Part shown: positions 45,385 through 55,865 of the stretch, piece by piece
Layout of the letters: every line of letters begins with the position of its first letter
How positions within the stretch are numbered: position 1 is the first letter of the stretch
Assembly: GCA_964402505.1 (NCBI GenBank)
Contig: CAYOCP010000008.1
Coordinates: 1-64,000, forward strand
From: SLRI01 sp964402505
GTDB taxonomy: Bacteria; Pseudomonadota; Alphaproteobacteria; Geminicoccales; Geminicoccaceae
Reading direction: 5' to 3'
Length of the DNA: 64,000 bases
The notes under the pieces: generated by a model
What the model saw: the letters and a program-made list of their open reading frames with translations, nothing else
Database searches by the model: none
What the model was told of the DNA's origin: nothing
Made by a program: the position numbers and the translations under genes

Positions 45385-46116
45385 TCAGTCCGCCAGCCGA
45401 TAATCGATGGTCGTCACCACGCGCACCGTCTTCGCGACCTGCAGCTCCTCGCTCTGGCCCGGGGCGTTGTCGCGCGGCAGGATCTGGAAGAGACCCTGGT
45501 TGGCCCGCTGGATGCCCTCGATGGTGCTGCCGCTGTCCAAGGCGAACTGCTCGGCACCGGCACGGGCGTTGGCGGTGGCCTCGGCGATCATGCCGGGCTT
45601 GACGTCGTTCAGGCGGGTGAAGAGGTAGAAGGGGCCGCGCATGCCCTCGCTGGTGAGCACGACCCCGGCCTCGACCAGCTTGCCCACCTCCTGCGAGAGT
45701 GCTCGCACCGTCTCGACGTCGGCGAGCCGGACCATCAGGTTCTCGCCGACGATGTAGCGGCTCTCGACCGGACCGGTGCGATAGGCCTGGGCCAGCAGAT
45801 CGGTGACGTCGATGCCCTGCACCTCGATGGCGTCGCGCCCGATGCCACCCCCTTCCAGAAAGGCGAGGACGGCGGCCTCCGCCCGCGCCAGCGCCGCCTG
45901 CGCCTCGCCCAGATCGTCGTCGGTGGCCACGAAGCGCATGGGCCAGAGGGCGAGATCGGCCTGCACCTCGCGCTCGGCCAGGCCCTTCACGGTCACCACC
46001 CGCTCGGCGGACCGACCCTCGCGAAAGCCCTCCCCCACGAACCAGCCGCCGGCGACGAGGCCGGCGCCGACCAAGGCGGCGGCCAGAAGCCGGACCAGGG
46101 CCCGGCTGCCGCTCAT
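45385..46116 (-). CDS. SIMPL domain-containing (DUF541) exported protein
   Basis: 243 residues. One N-terminal helix (ALVRLLAAALVGAGLVAGGWFVG) acts as anchor or signal. The rest is the SIMPL/DUF541 domain: VVTVKGLAEREVQADLALWPMRF, an alanine-rich helix, then VESRYIVGENLMVRLADVETV and ANARAGAEQFA. Members are periplasmic or outer-membrane proteins of unclear function linked to oxidative stress. ATG 46116 is used here; GTG 46128, which would overlap the ligase stop as GTGA, is equally possible. It lies between aacS and the amidotransferase-like gene in one likely transcript. Confidence 0.85.
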   Translation of the reverse strand: MSGSRALVRLLAAALVGAGLVAGGWFVGEGFREGRSAERVVTVKGLAEREVQADLALWPMRFVATDDDLGEAQAALARAEAAVLAFLEGGGIGRDAIEVQGIDVTDLLAQAYRTGPVESRYIVGENLMVRLADVETVRALSQEVGKLVEAGVVLTSEGMRGPFYLFTRLNDVKPGMIAEATANARAGAEQFALDSGSTIEGIQRANQGLFQILPRDNAPGQSEELQVAKTVRVVTTIDYRLAD

Positions 46117-46124
46117 GGCGCCGC

Positions 46125-48065
<1,941 letters not shown>

Positions 48066-48162
48066 GGCGTCCCTCCCCCTCTCTCCGACCCGTCCGCACG
48101 TCAAACGGCATGGGCCATCAAGCGCGACCGGGACGAATCGGTCAATGCCGGAGGATTGCGCT

Positions 48163-48678
48163 TCAGGCGGCCTCGACCAGCTCGGCGCTCAGCTTCGGGC
48201 CGCGCGCGAGGGTCTGGTAGACGACGCAGTAGCGCTCGGTGAGCCTGAGGAGCGAATCGAGCTCGTCCTTGGATGCCCCGGTCTCGAGGTGAAAGCGGAG
48301 GCGGATGGCCGCGAAGCCCACCGGCGCCTCCCGGTCGACGCCGAGCGTGCCGCGAAAATCGAGGTCGCCCTCGGCGGTGACCCGGCCCGAGGCGAGCTCG
48401 ATGCCGAGCGCCGTCGCCACGGCCTTCAGCGTCACCCCGGCGCAGGCGACGAGCGCCTCGAGCAGCATGTCGCCGGAGCAGAGCTCCTGGCCGCTGCCGC
48501 CGGTGGCGGGGTGCAGCCCGGCCTTCCGGATGGCACGTCCCGTCTCGACCTTGCAGGCGATGCCCTGATCGTCGATCTCGCCGGTGGCGCAGAGCGTGAT
48601 CCAGGCTGCTTCGGCATCCTTGCGGTAGCGTTCCTTCAGGGGCGCCTGGAGCGCCTTCAGGGCGGCGGCGTCGAGCAT
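48163..48678 (-). CDS. OsmC family protein
   Basis: 171 residues. GGSGQELCSGDMLLEALVACAGVTLKAVA contains the first conserved cysteine region, and the second cysteine is in ERYCVVYQTL. OsmC/Ohr proteins reduce organic peroxides through these paired cysteines; the spacing and GIELASGRVTAEGDLDF region fit the OsmC/YhfA type more than Ohr. GGAGG lies eight bases before ATG 48678. It follows an ABC importer gene group on the same strand. Confidence 0.85.
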   Translation of the reverse strand: MLDAAALKALQAPLKERYRKDAEAAWITLCATGEIDDQGIACKVETGRAIRKAGLHPATGGSGQELCSGDMLLEALVACAGVTLKAVATALGIELASGRVTAEGDLDFRGTLGVDREAPVGFAAIRLRFHLETGASKDELDSLLRLTERYCVVYQTLARGPKLSAELVEAA

Positions 48679-48711
48679 CGGCGTGACCTCCACACTCTCC
48701 CGAGGCGGCTT

Positions 48712-49494
48712 CTACCAGCCGCCGACGGCGACATTGGCCTGGGTGCTGGCGCGCTGGCGGGCGAGGCCGAGCGAGCCGTCCAGGGCATGCAGCACCCGCC
48801 GCTCGATGGCAATGAAGGCGTCGTCGAGCCGGTGGCGCGGGCGCGGCAGGGCGGGCCGGATCTCCCTGAAGACGCGCCCCGGGCTCGGCTGCATCACGAC
48901 CACGCGATCGGCGAGCAGGATCGCCTCCTCGACGTCGTGGGTCACGAGAAGCAGGGTCGGGCGATCGCTCTCCCAGAGTGCCAGCAGCGCCTGCTGCAGG
49001 TCGGCCCGGGTGAAGGCGTCGAGGGCCGAGAAGGGCTCGTCCAGAAGAAGGACCTCGGGGCGGGCGACGAGGGCGCGGGCGATGGCGACGCGCTGCGCCT
49101 GGCCGCCCGAGAGCTCGCGCGGCCAGGCCTGCCCGTAGCCGGCGAGGCCGATCCGCTCCAGCGCCCGGCCGGTCCGCGCATCACGCTCGAAGCGTGGGAG
49201 ATGGGCGAGGCCGAAGCCGATATTGCCGGCGACATCGAGCCAGGGCAGAAGGCGCGGTTCCTGAAAGACGATGCCGACGGCCGGGTGCGGCGCCGTGACG
49301 GCGGTCTCGCCGACCATGACCCGGCCCGAGCTCGGCCCGTCGAGCCCGGCGGCAAGCCTGAGCAGGGTGGACTTGCCGCAGCCGGAGCCGCCGATCACCG
49401 CCACGATCTCGCCCGGATCGAGCCCGAGCGAGAGCTGCGAGAGGGCATGGGTGCCGTTGGGGTAGACCTTGTCGACCCGATCGAAGCGCAGCAT
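48712..49494 (-). CDS. ABC transporter ATP-binding protein, nitrate/sulfonate/taurine type
   Basis: 260 residues. Walker A IGGSGCGKST, Q-loop VFQEPRLLPWLD, signature LSGGQAQR, Walker B LLLDEPFSALDAFTR, and switch VTHDVEEA. The PWL and DAFTR features are typical of the SsuB/TauB/NrtD group. It powers the permease whose stop lies five bases upstream. The start ATG 49494 is preceded by AGGGGA. Confidence 0.92.
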   Translation of the reverse strand: MLRFDRVDKVYPNGTHALSQLSLGLDPGEIVAVIGGSGCGKSTLLRLAAGLDGPSSGRVMVGETAVTAPHPAVGIVFQEPRLLPWLDVAGNIGFGLAHLPRFERDARTGRALERIGLAGYGQAWPRELSGGQAQRVAIARALVARPEVLLLDEPFSALDAFTRADLQQALLALWESDRPTLLLVTHDVEEAILLADRVVVMQPSPGRVFREIRPALPRPRHRLDDAFIAIERRVLHALDGSLGLARQRASTQANVAVGGW

Positions 49495-49499
49495 CGCCG

Positions 49500-50351
49500 C
49501 TATCCCCTGTCCCGCGGCGCGAAGCCGTCCGTCCAGCGAAGGAAGGGGCGCGTGGCGCTGACCAGAAGCGCATCCGAGAGCTTGCCGAGCACGGCGAAGA
49601 CGAGGATCGAGGCGATGATCTGATCCGGCTTGCCGAGCTGCTGGCCATCGACCAGGAGATAGCCGAGGCCTTTGGATGCGCCCATGAACTCGGCGGCGAC
49701 CACGAACATCCACCCGAGTCCGAGGCCGGCCCGAAGCGCGAGGACATAGGCCGGCAGGATGGCCGGCAGGAGGATGCGGCGGACGAGGGCGGGGCCGGAA
49801 AGGCGGAAGATGCGGCCGACCTCGACGATCTTGCGGTCGACCGAGAGAATCTCGCCCATGACGCCGAGATAGACCGGAAAGAAGACGCCGACCGCGATCA
49901 GCGCCACCTTCGATTCCTCGAAGATGCCGAGCCAGAGGATGAAGAGCGGCACCCAGGCGATCGACGGCACGGCGCGAAGGCCCTGAAGCGTCGGATCGAC
50001 GAGCCGGCGCATCAGGCCGGAATATCCCGAAGCCGCACCGATCGCCGTGCCCGCGATCGTGCCGAGAACGAAGCCCACCGCCACGCGCCAGGTGGTGATC
50101 CAGACGTGCTGCCAGAGATCGCCGGAAAGGGCGAGCCCGAGGAGGGTCTGGAAGATCCGGCTCGGCGGCGGCATCAGCCGGCGGGAGACCAGCCCCGCGG
50201 CCGCTGCCGCCTCCCAGGCCAGCGCCAGAAGGACGGGCAGCGCGAGGCCGAGGACCAGCGGGTTGGCGAGCCTGGACACGAGGGACGAGGCGCGCACGCT
50301 GCCACGCAAGGCGGGCGCGGCCAGCTCTGCTGCGATGTCGGCCCTGGCCAT
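49500..50351 (-). CDS. ABC transporter permease, SsuC/TauC type
   Basis: 283 residues with about six membrane helices and the EAA loop that contacts the ATPase (EVGRIFRLSGPALVRRILLPAILP). LQGLRAVPSIAWVPLFILWLGI is the signature of the nitrate/sulfonate/taurine permeases. ATG 50351 follows AAGGAAGAGG. It pairs with the substrate-binding protein gene 32 bases upstream and the ATPase downstream. Confidence 0.93.
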   Translation of the reverse strand: MARADIAAELAAPALRGSVRASSLVSRLANPLVLGLALPVLLALAWEAAAAAGLVSRRLMPPPSRIFQTLLGLALSGDLWQHVWITTWRVAVGFVLGTIAGTAIGAASGYSGLMRRLVDPTLQGLRAVPSIAWVPLFILWLGIFEESKVALIAVGVFFPVYLGVMGEILSVDRKIVEVGRIFRLSGPALVRRILLPAILPAYVLALRAGLGLGWMFVVAAEFMGASKGLGYLLVDGQQLGKPDQIIASILVFAVLGKLSDALLVSATRPFLRWTDGFAPRDRG

Positions 50352-50383
50352 GAACCCTCTTCCTTCCCGCCCGTTCTTCGCGC

Positions 50384-51361
50384 TCAGTTGGTCAGCGCTT
50401 CGCCGAAGCGCTGCTCGATCAGCTCGTCCAGCACCGCCTCGACATCGACCGAGGCGTCGACGACGCCGGCCCCCTGCAAGGCGAGGCCGGCCTCGAGGAT
50501 CGAGGTCCGCTGCGCCTCGCCGATCCGGTTGTGGGTCAGCTCGGTCCGCTCGACGAGCTGCTTCCTGGCCACCTCGACCGGAATGCCGGCCTCCTCGGCG
50601 AGCAGCGCCGCGAGCTCGTCCGGGTGAGCCAGCGCCCACTTCCGGCCCTTCTCGTAGACGCCCAGCACACGGGCGATGATCTCCGGATGCTCCGCCGCGA
50701 ATTCCTCCCGGACATTCAGGATGCCCCAGCTATTGGCGTCGGCGTTGCGGTAGAAGAGCCTGGCCCCCTCCTCGAGCTCGGCCGAGGCCATCATCGGATC
50801 GAGACCGGCCCAGGCATCGACGTCGCCGCGCGAGAGGGCGGCCCGGCCGTCGGCGTGTTGCAGGAGAACGAAGGTGACGTCGTCGGCGCCGAGGCCGGCA
50901 TCGGCGAGCGCCCGCATCAGGAAGATGTGCGGATCGGTGCCGCGGGTGACGGCGATGCTTCTACCCCGCAGATCCTCGACCCTCCGGATAGGGCTGTCGG
51001 CGGTGGTCACGAGCGCCGTCCATTCCGGCTTGGAATAGACGTAGACCGACTTGATCGGGTTGCCGTTGATCCGCCCGACCAGGGCCGCCGCCCCGGCGGT
51101 CGAGCCGAAGTGGATGGCATCGGCGCTCAAATACTCGAGCGCCTTGTTCGAGCCGTGCGACTGCACCCAGCGTACCTCGATGCCGTCCGGCTCGAATTCC
51201 TCTTCGATCAGACCCTGGCTCTTCAGGACGAGGCTGACCGGATTGTAGAAGGCCCAGTCGACGACCAGCTCGTCGAGCTCCGCCCCCTCGCCTTCCTGCC
51301 AGGGTTGCAGCGCGAGCACGAAGGCGGCGGCCAGGAGGATGCTGCGGGCGAAGGGCGGCAT
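50384..51361 (-). CDS. ABC transporter substrate-binding protein, aliphatic sulfonate/taurine family
   Basis: 325 residues. A short signal peptide (RSILLAAAFVLALQPWQEGEGAE) precedes an SsuA/TauA-type binding domain: DWAFYNPVSLVLKSQGLIEEEF, the HFGSTAGAAAL ligand loop, and DLRGRSIAVTRGTDPH. Members bind sulfonates, taurine or similar anions; the exact ligand cannot be read. ATG 51361 follows GAGGAG. A short palindrome lies just upstream of the ribosome site. Confidence 0.92.
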   Translation of the reverse strand: MPPFARSILLAAAFVLALQPWQEGEGAELDELVVDWAFYNPVSLVLKSQGLIEEEFEPDGIEVRWVQSHGSNKALEYLSADAIHFGSTAGAAALVGRINGNPIKSVYVYSKPEWTALVTTADSPIRRVEDLRGRSIAVTRGTDPHIFLMRALADAGLGADDVTFVLLQHADGRAALSRGDVDAWAGLDPMMASAELEEGARLFYRNADANSWGILNVREEFAAEHPEIIARVLGVYEKGRKWALAHPDELAALLAEEAGIPVEVARKQLVERTELTHNRIGEAQRTSILEAGLALQGAGVVDASVDVEAVLDELIEQRFGEALTN

Positions 51362-51375
51362 GACGGGCTCCTCAA

Positions 51376-51392
51376 TACACATGATATGTGTA
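51376..51392. promoter_or_regulatory. Palindrome upstream of the sulfonate-type importer operon
   Basis: TACACAT-GAT-ATGTGTA, seven-base perfect arms around three bases, starting 15 bases before the start codon of the binding protein. It is AT-rich and sits where a repressor would block transcription or the transcript start. The cognate regulator is unknown. Confidence 0.5.
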
Positions 51393-51491
51393 GAACTTTT
51401 TCTTTCACAGCGGAAACGTGGATGAGAGCTAGGGTCTCGGCCCGCCCCTTGTCAAGCCGCTGTCGCTCTTCCGCTTCGGAGGGGCGAATGG

Positions 51492-52319
51492 TCAGGCGAG
51501 GAACGCCGCCACCAGCCGATTGAACTTCTCCGGATTCTCCATGAACATGAAATGGTTGCCGCCCTCGTCCTCCTCGAAGATCTCGAGCCGTGAGCCCGGA
51601 ATGACGCTCTGCATCCACACTTGCGAGCGCCAGTCGATCAGGCTCCGCCTGCCGCCGATGATGAGCGTGGGCAGGGTGATGCGGCGGATGACGTCGCGCC
51701 AGTCCTGGGTCGCGTGGTTGTAGAGCAGGGTCGCGGCATGGCGGCGGGGCAGCTTCAGGTTCTGCTCGATCACCCATTCGACCCTGGCGCGGTCGTACGC
51801 TTCGGTGAACATCCCGCCGATGAACTGCCGGGTCGCCTCGATCCCGCCATGCCCGGCGAGGCCGTTGACGGTCGGATAGAGGCTCTCTTGGTCGAGGATC
51901 GGCGCGGCCGCGAGCCGCTCCTCGTCCGACCAGACGGGATTGGCCATGATGAAGGGCATCTGGTCGACCAGCACGAGCCGGCTCAGGCGGGCGGCGCCGA
52001 AGGTGTCGAGGTAGCTCCAGATCACCGAGCAGCCCATGGAATGGCCGAGCAGGGTCACGCGGTCGAGCCGGAGCGCCTCGAGCACGTCCCGGACGTCCTT
52101 CGCGAGCCGGGCGATGCGGTAGCCGTGCTCGGGCTTCTCGGATTCGCCGTGGCCCCGATGGTCGAGGGCGATCAGGCGATGGCGGTCCCGGAGGCCCAGA
52201 AGCTGGGCCTCGAACTGGGCCGCCGTCTGCGACCAGCCGGGAATCAGCAGGACCGGCGGGCCGCTCCCCGCCTCGTCATAGTGCAGCGCCACGCCGTCGC
52301 TGGTCTCGACCTTCGGCAT
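51492..52319 (-). CDS. Alpha/beta hydrolase
   Basis: 275 residues. LLIPGWSQTAAQFEAQ holds the oxyanion region, and LDHRGHGESEKP follows. The nucleophile elbow is GHSMG with catalytic serine, the acid is likely in the IGGRRSLIDW region and the histidine in GGNHFMF. The N-terminal GVALHYDEAGSGPP is typical of the esterase, haloperoxidase or dehalogenase-like group. The substrate is unknown. Its first 44 bases overlap the 3' end of nikO in another frame. GGAGGA precedes ATG 52319. Confidence 0.88.
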   Translation of the reverse strand: MPKVETSDGVALHYDEAGSGPPVLLIPGWSQTAAQFEAQLLGLRDRHRLIALDHRGHGESEKPEHGYRIARLAKDVRDVLEALRLDRVTLLGHSMGCSVIWSYLDTFGAARLSRLVLVDQMPFIMANPVWSDEERLAAAPILDQESLYPTVNGLAGHGGIEATRQFIGGMFTEAYDRARVEWVIEQNLKLPRRHAATLLYNHATQDWRDVIRRITLPTLIIGGRRSLIDWRSQVWMQSVIPGSRLEIFEEDEGGNHFMFMENPEKFNRLVAAFLA

Positions 52320-53145
52320 GTCCGTCCTCCTCCGTTGCCCGGTCATCCGGGATGCCCGGCGGAGCCTGCGCCCTTCGCCCGCCGTCACCAAGGGCTATCG
52401 CCGCCGGCGCCGAGGCGGGACGAAGGTCGTGGCGGTGGTCGTCGTCGAGGCCGTGGATGTGAAGCTGCGGCATCGGGCTCGGGTGCCGATGGATGGTGGC
52501 GGGCGAGAGCCTGCCGCCCTGCAGCACCGCTGCCCGGGTGGCGAGCCGCTCGAGCGCCGGGCGATCGTGCGAGACGATCACCATGCCGGCGTCGAGGCCG
52601 GCGAGAAGATCGAGCATCAGCGCCCGGTTGGCGTCGTCGAGCGCGTTGGTCGGCTCGTCGAGCAAGAGCACGTCCGGCGCCATGGCGAGCAGGCCGGCCA
52701 GGGCCACGAGCCGCCTCTCGCCGCCCGAGAGCCGGTGCGTGATCCGCTCCGCCAGATGGTCGAGGCGGAGCCTTCGGAGCGTGGCGGCCGCGGTGGCGAA
52801 GGCGGCCTTCGCCGTCTGGCCCAGGTTGAGCGGACCGAAGGCCACGTCCTCGATCACGGTCGGGCAGAAGAGCTGGTCGTCCGGGTCCTGGAAGAGCAGG
52901 CCCACCCGCCGGCGCACGGCGCGAAAGCCGGCCTCGTCGGCGCAAGGCCGGCCGAAGGCGACAAGACGGCCGGCGCACGGCTTCTCGAGCCCGACCAGCG
53001 TTCGAAGCAAGGTCGACTTGCCGGCCCCGTTGGCACCGACCAGGGCCAGCCGCTCGCCCCGCTCGAGCACCAGATCCACGCCATCGAGCACAAGGCTCTC
53101 GCCCCGCCGCACGACGATCCCTTCGAGCGCGAGAAGTGCCCTCAT
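52276..53145 (-). CDS. nikO: Energy-coupling factor nickel transporter, ATP-binding protein NikO
   Basis: 289 residues. Walker A VGANGAGKST, FQDPDDQLFC (the CbiO/EcfA-type Q-loop), signature LSGGERRLVALA, Walker B DVLLLDEPTNALD, and VSHD. The last ~85 residues are not ATPase-like and begin with a histidine cluster (HRHPSPMPQLHIHGLDDDHRHD), which could bind nickel; the end is basic and overlaps the alpha/beta hydrolase. The ATG overlaps the nikQ stop (ATGA). Fifth gene of nikKMLQO. Confidence 0.92.
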   Translation of the reverse strand: MRALLALEGIVVRRGESLVLDGVDLVLERGERLALVGANGAGKSTLLRTLVGLEKPCAGRLVAFGRPCADEAGFRAVRRRVGLLFQDPDDQLFCPTVIEDVAFGPLNLGQTAKAAFATAAATLRRLRLDHLAERITHRLSGGERRLVALAGLLAMAPDVLLLDEPTNALDDANRALMLDLLAGLDAGMVIVSHDRPALERLATRAAVLQGGRLSPATIHRHPSPMPQLHIHGLDDDHRHDLRPASAPAAIALGDGGRRAQAPPGIPDDRATEEDGHAEGRDQRRRGAAL

Positions 53146-53870
53146 CCGCTCGAGCCGGCGAGCACCGTGACGAGGAGGAGAGCCAGAACGCCCGTGGCGA
53201 AAGCGGCATCCGGCAGCCCGAGCCGGCCGGTCGCCGCCACCGGCAGCGCTCCCTGCCAGCCGCGCAGGCGCATCGCCTCCTCGACCCGCTCGACGCGGTC
53301 GAGCGCCCGCACCAGGGTCATGCCGGCGAGCCAGCCGTAGCTGCGGAGCGTATGGATGGAGAGACGGCCACGGAAACCCCGCGCGCGCGCCGCTTCCTGC
53401 ATCCGGCGAAGCTCGTCCCGCAGAAGCGCTCCGTAGCGCAGCGCCAGGAGCAGAAGCTGGACCAGGCGCACGGGCGCCCGAAGCCGGGCCAGCGCCTGGC
53501 CGAGCCTCGCCGGCTCGAGCGGGGCGAGCAGCGCCAGCACGACGAGCGCCGAGGCGGTGACCCGCAGCATCAGCAGGAAAGCCAGCCGCAACCCCTCCCC
53601 CGTCGCCGCGACCGGGCCGAGCTGCAGCAGTGGCGCGCCCGGCGTGGTGAAGGGCAGGACGAGGAGGAGACCCGCCATGATCCCCTCGACATGCGCCAGC
53701 CGCCGGCCGAGGCCGGCGGGACGCCAGCCGGCCAGAAGCGCCAGCACGAAGGCGGCCGCCAGGGCGAGAAGCTGGAAGCCGATGCCTTCGAGGCTGAGCA
53801 CGAGGGCGACGAGGGCGAGCGCCCCGAGGAGGCGGGTGCGCGGGTCGAGGAGGCGGAGACGATCGTTCAT
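53142..53870 (-). CDS. nikQ: Energy-coupling factor nickel transporter, transmembrane protein NikQ
   Basis: 242 residues of the CbiQ/EcfT family, with about five membrane helices. Two coupling motifs, ARARGF and AMRLRGW, sit in the cytoplasmic helices that bind the ATPase. NikQ connects the ATPase with the substrate-capturing NikM. ATG 53870 shares a base with the nikL stop (TGATG), and a TGA/ATG overlap joins it to nikO. Confidence 0.9.
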   Translation of the reverse strand: MNDRLRLLDPRTRLLGALALVALVLSLEGIGFQLLALAAAFVLALLAGWRPAGLGRRLAHVEGIMAGLLLVLPFTTPGAPLLQLGPVAATGEGLRLAFLLMLRVTASALVVLALLAPLEPARLGQALARLRAPVRLVQLLLLALRYGALLRDELRRMQEAARARGFRGRLSIHTLRSYGWLAGMTLVRALDRVERVEEAMRLRGWQGALPVAATGRLGLPDAAFATGVLALLLVTVLAGSSG

Positions 53871-54445
53871 CACGAGGAAGATGCGTCCCGACGCCTCGCC
53901 GCCACCCACGCGGCCACGCCCGCCATGCCCAGGATCATGCCGATCCCCGCCACCACATCGCTGAAGCGCAGCCGCGCCTCGGCCTCGGCCAGCGCCTCCG
54001 CCAAGGGCCGGGTGTGGCGGGCTACGACAGCCTCGACCCTGGCATCGATCAGGGCGGCGAGCGCCGCCCCGTCGGCGGGACAGGCGGCCGCTGCCCCGGA
54101 CCCCGTGGCACCGGGCGCGGCAACGGGAAACCCGGCCGGCAGGAGCAGTTCGGCCCGATGCCCCTCGCCCGCGTCCATGGTGATCCGAAGCGGCCCCGGA
54201 CCGTCATGGGCGAAGGCGAAGCGGCCCTCGGCATCGACCGGCAGGTCCTCGACGATGGGCTCGCCGCCCGCCGTGGCGCTCACCCGCGCCGCAATCGCCC
54301 GGCCGCCGCCGACGAAGAAGCCGTAGCCGCTTACCCTGCCGGATTCGACCGTGGCGAAAACCTTGAGCCGATGCGCGAAGGCCGTCTCCGGGTGGCCGAG
54401 CAGGACCAGCATCCAGAGGAGCAGCACCAGCCCCGGCACCCTCAT
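53870..54445 (-). CDS. nikL: Nickel transporter accessory protein NikL
   Basis: 191 residues. A signal peptide (VLLLWMLVLLGHPETAFAH) is followed by a carboxypeptidase-regulatory-like beta domain (LKVFATVESGRVSGYGFFVGG...GRFAFAHDGPGPLRITMDAGEGH). A helical segment then leads to a C-terminal membrane helix (VVAGIGMILGMAGVAAWVA). That is the arrangement of NikL, which takes the place of CbiN in nickel-type ECF systems. ATG 54445 overlaps the nikM stop (ATGA). Confidence 0.88.
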   Translation of the reverse strand: MRVPGLVLLLWMLVLLGHPETAFAHRLKVFATVESGRVSGYGFFVGGGRAIAARVSATAGGEPIVEDLPVDAEGRFAFAHDGPGPLRITMDAGEGHRAELLLPAGFPVAAPGATGSGAAAACPADGAALAALIDARVEAVVARHTRPLAEALAEAEARLRFSDVVAGIGMILGMAGVAAWVAARRRDASSS

Positions 54446-55056
54446 GCGGCCGGCACCGGCGCCAAAAGCTCCGGCCGCACCTTCTTCAGAAAACCCACGG
54501 CGAAGGCCGTGACCACGCACTCGGCGAGGCAGAGCGGCAGGTTGGCGAAGCCGATCAGGGGTGCGGCCGCGGCCAGCCCCTCGCCCGAGAGGGCGAGCGC
54601 CAGCGCGACGCCGAGCGTGGTGAGCACCACGGCCAGGGCCGCGCCCAGCCCGGCAGCGAGCATCGCGAGGCCGCTCCCGCTCCGTCCGACGAAGCCGCGC
54701 AAGAGGCCGCCGATCAGCACGCCCGGCAGGGCGATGTTCAGCGTGTTGACGCCGAGCGTGGTCAGCCCGCCGATGCCGAAGAGCACGAGCTGCAGGACGA
54801 GGCCGACCAGCACGGCCGGAAAGGCGGCGCCGCCGATGGCGAGGCCCATCAGCGTCGAGAGGAGGAGATGCACGCTCGTGGGCCCGAGCGGGATCATCAC
54901 CAGCGACACGGCGAAGAAGGCGGAGGCGAGAATGGCCGTTCTGGCCAGCCGCTTCTCGTCCAGCCGGCGAAGACCAAGGGTGACGCCGATGCCGGCGGCC
55001 ACCGTTCCGGCGGCGAGGACGGGCCAGGCGAGCACGCCGTCGGCGATGTGCGCCAT
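54442..55056 (-). CDS. nikM: Energy-coupling factor nickel transporter, substrate-specific protein NikM
   Basis: 204 residues of the CbiM/NikM family with about six or seven helices. Family members start M-H-I and use His2 with the free N-terminus to chelate the metal. Here the start is MAHIADG; after removal of Met, expected before Ala, histidine again becomes residue 2. A second metal histidine is expected in GPTSVHLLL. GVNTLNIALPGVLIGG is also conserved. The nikK, nikL context points to nickel rather than cobalt. Confidence 0.9.
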   Translation of the reverse strand: MAHIADGVLAWPVLAAGTVAAGIGVTLGLRRLDEKRLARTAILASAFFAVSLVMIPLGPTSVHLLLSTLMGLAIGGAAFPAVLVGLVLQLVLFGIGGLTTLGVNTLNIALPGVLIGGLLRGFVGRSGSGLAMLAAGLGAALAVVLTTLGVALALALSGEGLAAAAPLIGFANLPLCLAECVVTAFAVGFLKKVRPELLAPVPAA

Positions 55057-55064
55057 GCGCCGGC

Positions 55065-55832
55065 TCAGTCGGCGCGCATCTGCGGATCGGTGGCATGCAC
55101 CCAGATCAGCCCTCCCGCCTCGATCGGCGCCGCCGTGCCGTCGGGTGCGGGCAGCGTTTCGGGCGCCTCGGTCAGGGCGGCGAAGCCCCACCAGCCGGCG
55201 AACGGCATGGCGTAGGCGAAGACACCCTGGCCGTCGGCCCTGATCACCTGCGAGCCGAAGGCGTCGTTGGGCAGGGCGATCTGGCCCCCGTTCAGGAACG
55301 CCACCTCGATCTCGGCAAAGGGCACGGGCTCGCCTTGGGCCAGGACGATGCCCCGGAAGAGATTGCCGGTCCAAAGGCCGGTCGGGCGGGTCAAAGGCTC
55401 GATCTCGACCGGAAGACCGAGGAGCGTGTCCCAGCCCTCGCCGGACGCCCAGCCATCGACCACCACCTTGGCGTAGTGGACGATGAACCGCCTCTCGGCC
55501 GGCTCGTAATAGGGAACCGGCTCGACGAAGAGCACGGCGGCACCGGGCTCCTCGAGCTCGACCTCGGCACTCCAGGCCGGAACCCCATCCACGGTGACGG
55601 GTCGGAGCGTGTCGCCGAGGTCCGTCACCGTGCCGTGGCGCGCCATGCCGAAGCGGCGGGGCGCCGCCATGGCCATGGCCGGGCCATCCTCGGTCGGATG
55701 GGTGAAAACGAGGTCGACCGTCACGCTTCCGCCTTCGGGCAGGACATCGGCGCTCGGGATGATGGTCTGGAAATGGGCCGAGGCCGGCGTCGCCGCCAGC
55801 ATCGCCATGACCGCCGTGATGCGGATCGTCAA
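55065..55832 (-). CDS. nikK: Periplasmic nickel-uptake protein NikK (DUF4198)
   Basis: 255 residues. A signal peptide ending PASA-H is followed by the DUF4198 domain: HFQTIIPSADVLPEGG, VDLVFTHPTEDGPAM, FVEPVPYYEPAERRFIVHYAKVVV, and LRPTG-like LTRPTGLWTG. These proteins are thought to capture nickel in the periplasm for NikMLQO; the exposed mature N-terminal histidine fits. The start is a TTG at 55832 with GGGAAG a few bases upstream; it is needed to complete the signal peptide. First gene of the operon. Confidence 0.88.
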   Translation of the reverse strand: MTIRITAVMAMLAATPASAHFQTIIPSADVLPEGGSVTVDLVFTHPTEDGPAMAMAAPRRFGMARHGTVTDLGDTLRPVTVDGVPAWSAEVELEEPGAAVLFVEPVPYYEPAERRFIVHYAKVVVDGWASGEGWDTLLGLPVEIEPLTRPTGLWTGNLFRGIVLAQGEPVPFAEIEVAFLNGGQIALPNDAFGSQVIRADGQGVFAYAMPFAGWWGFAALTEAPETLPAPDGTAAPIEAGGLIWVHATDPQMRAD

Positions 55833-55865
55833 GGGCTTCCCATCGGTTCGGAAGGGCTCCGCTCG

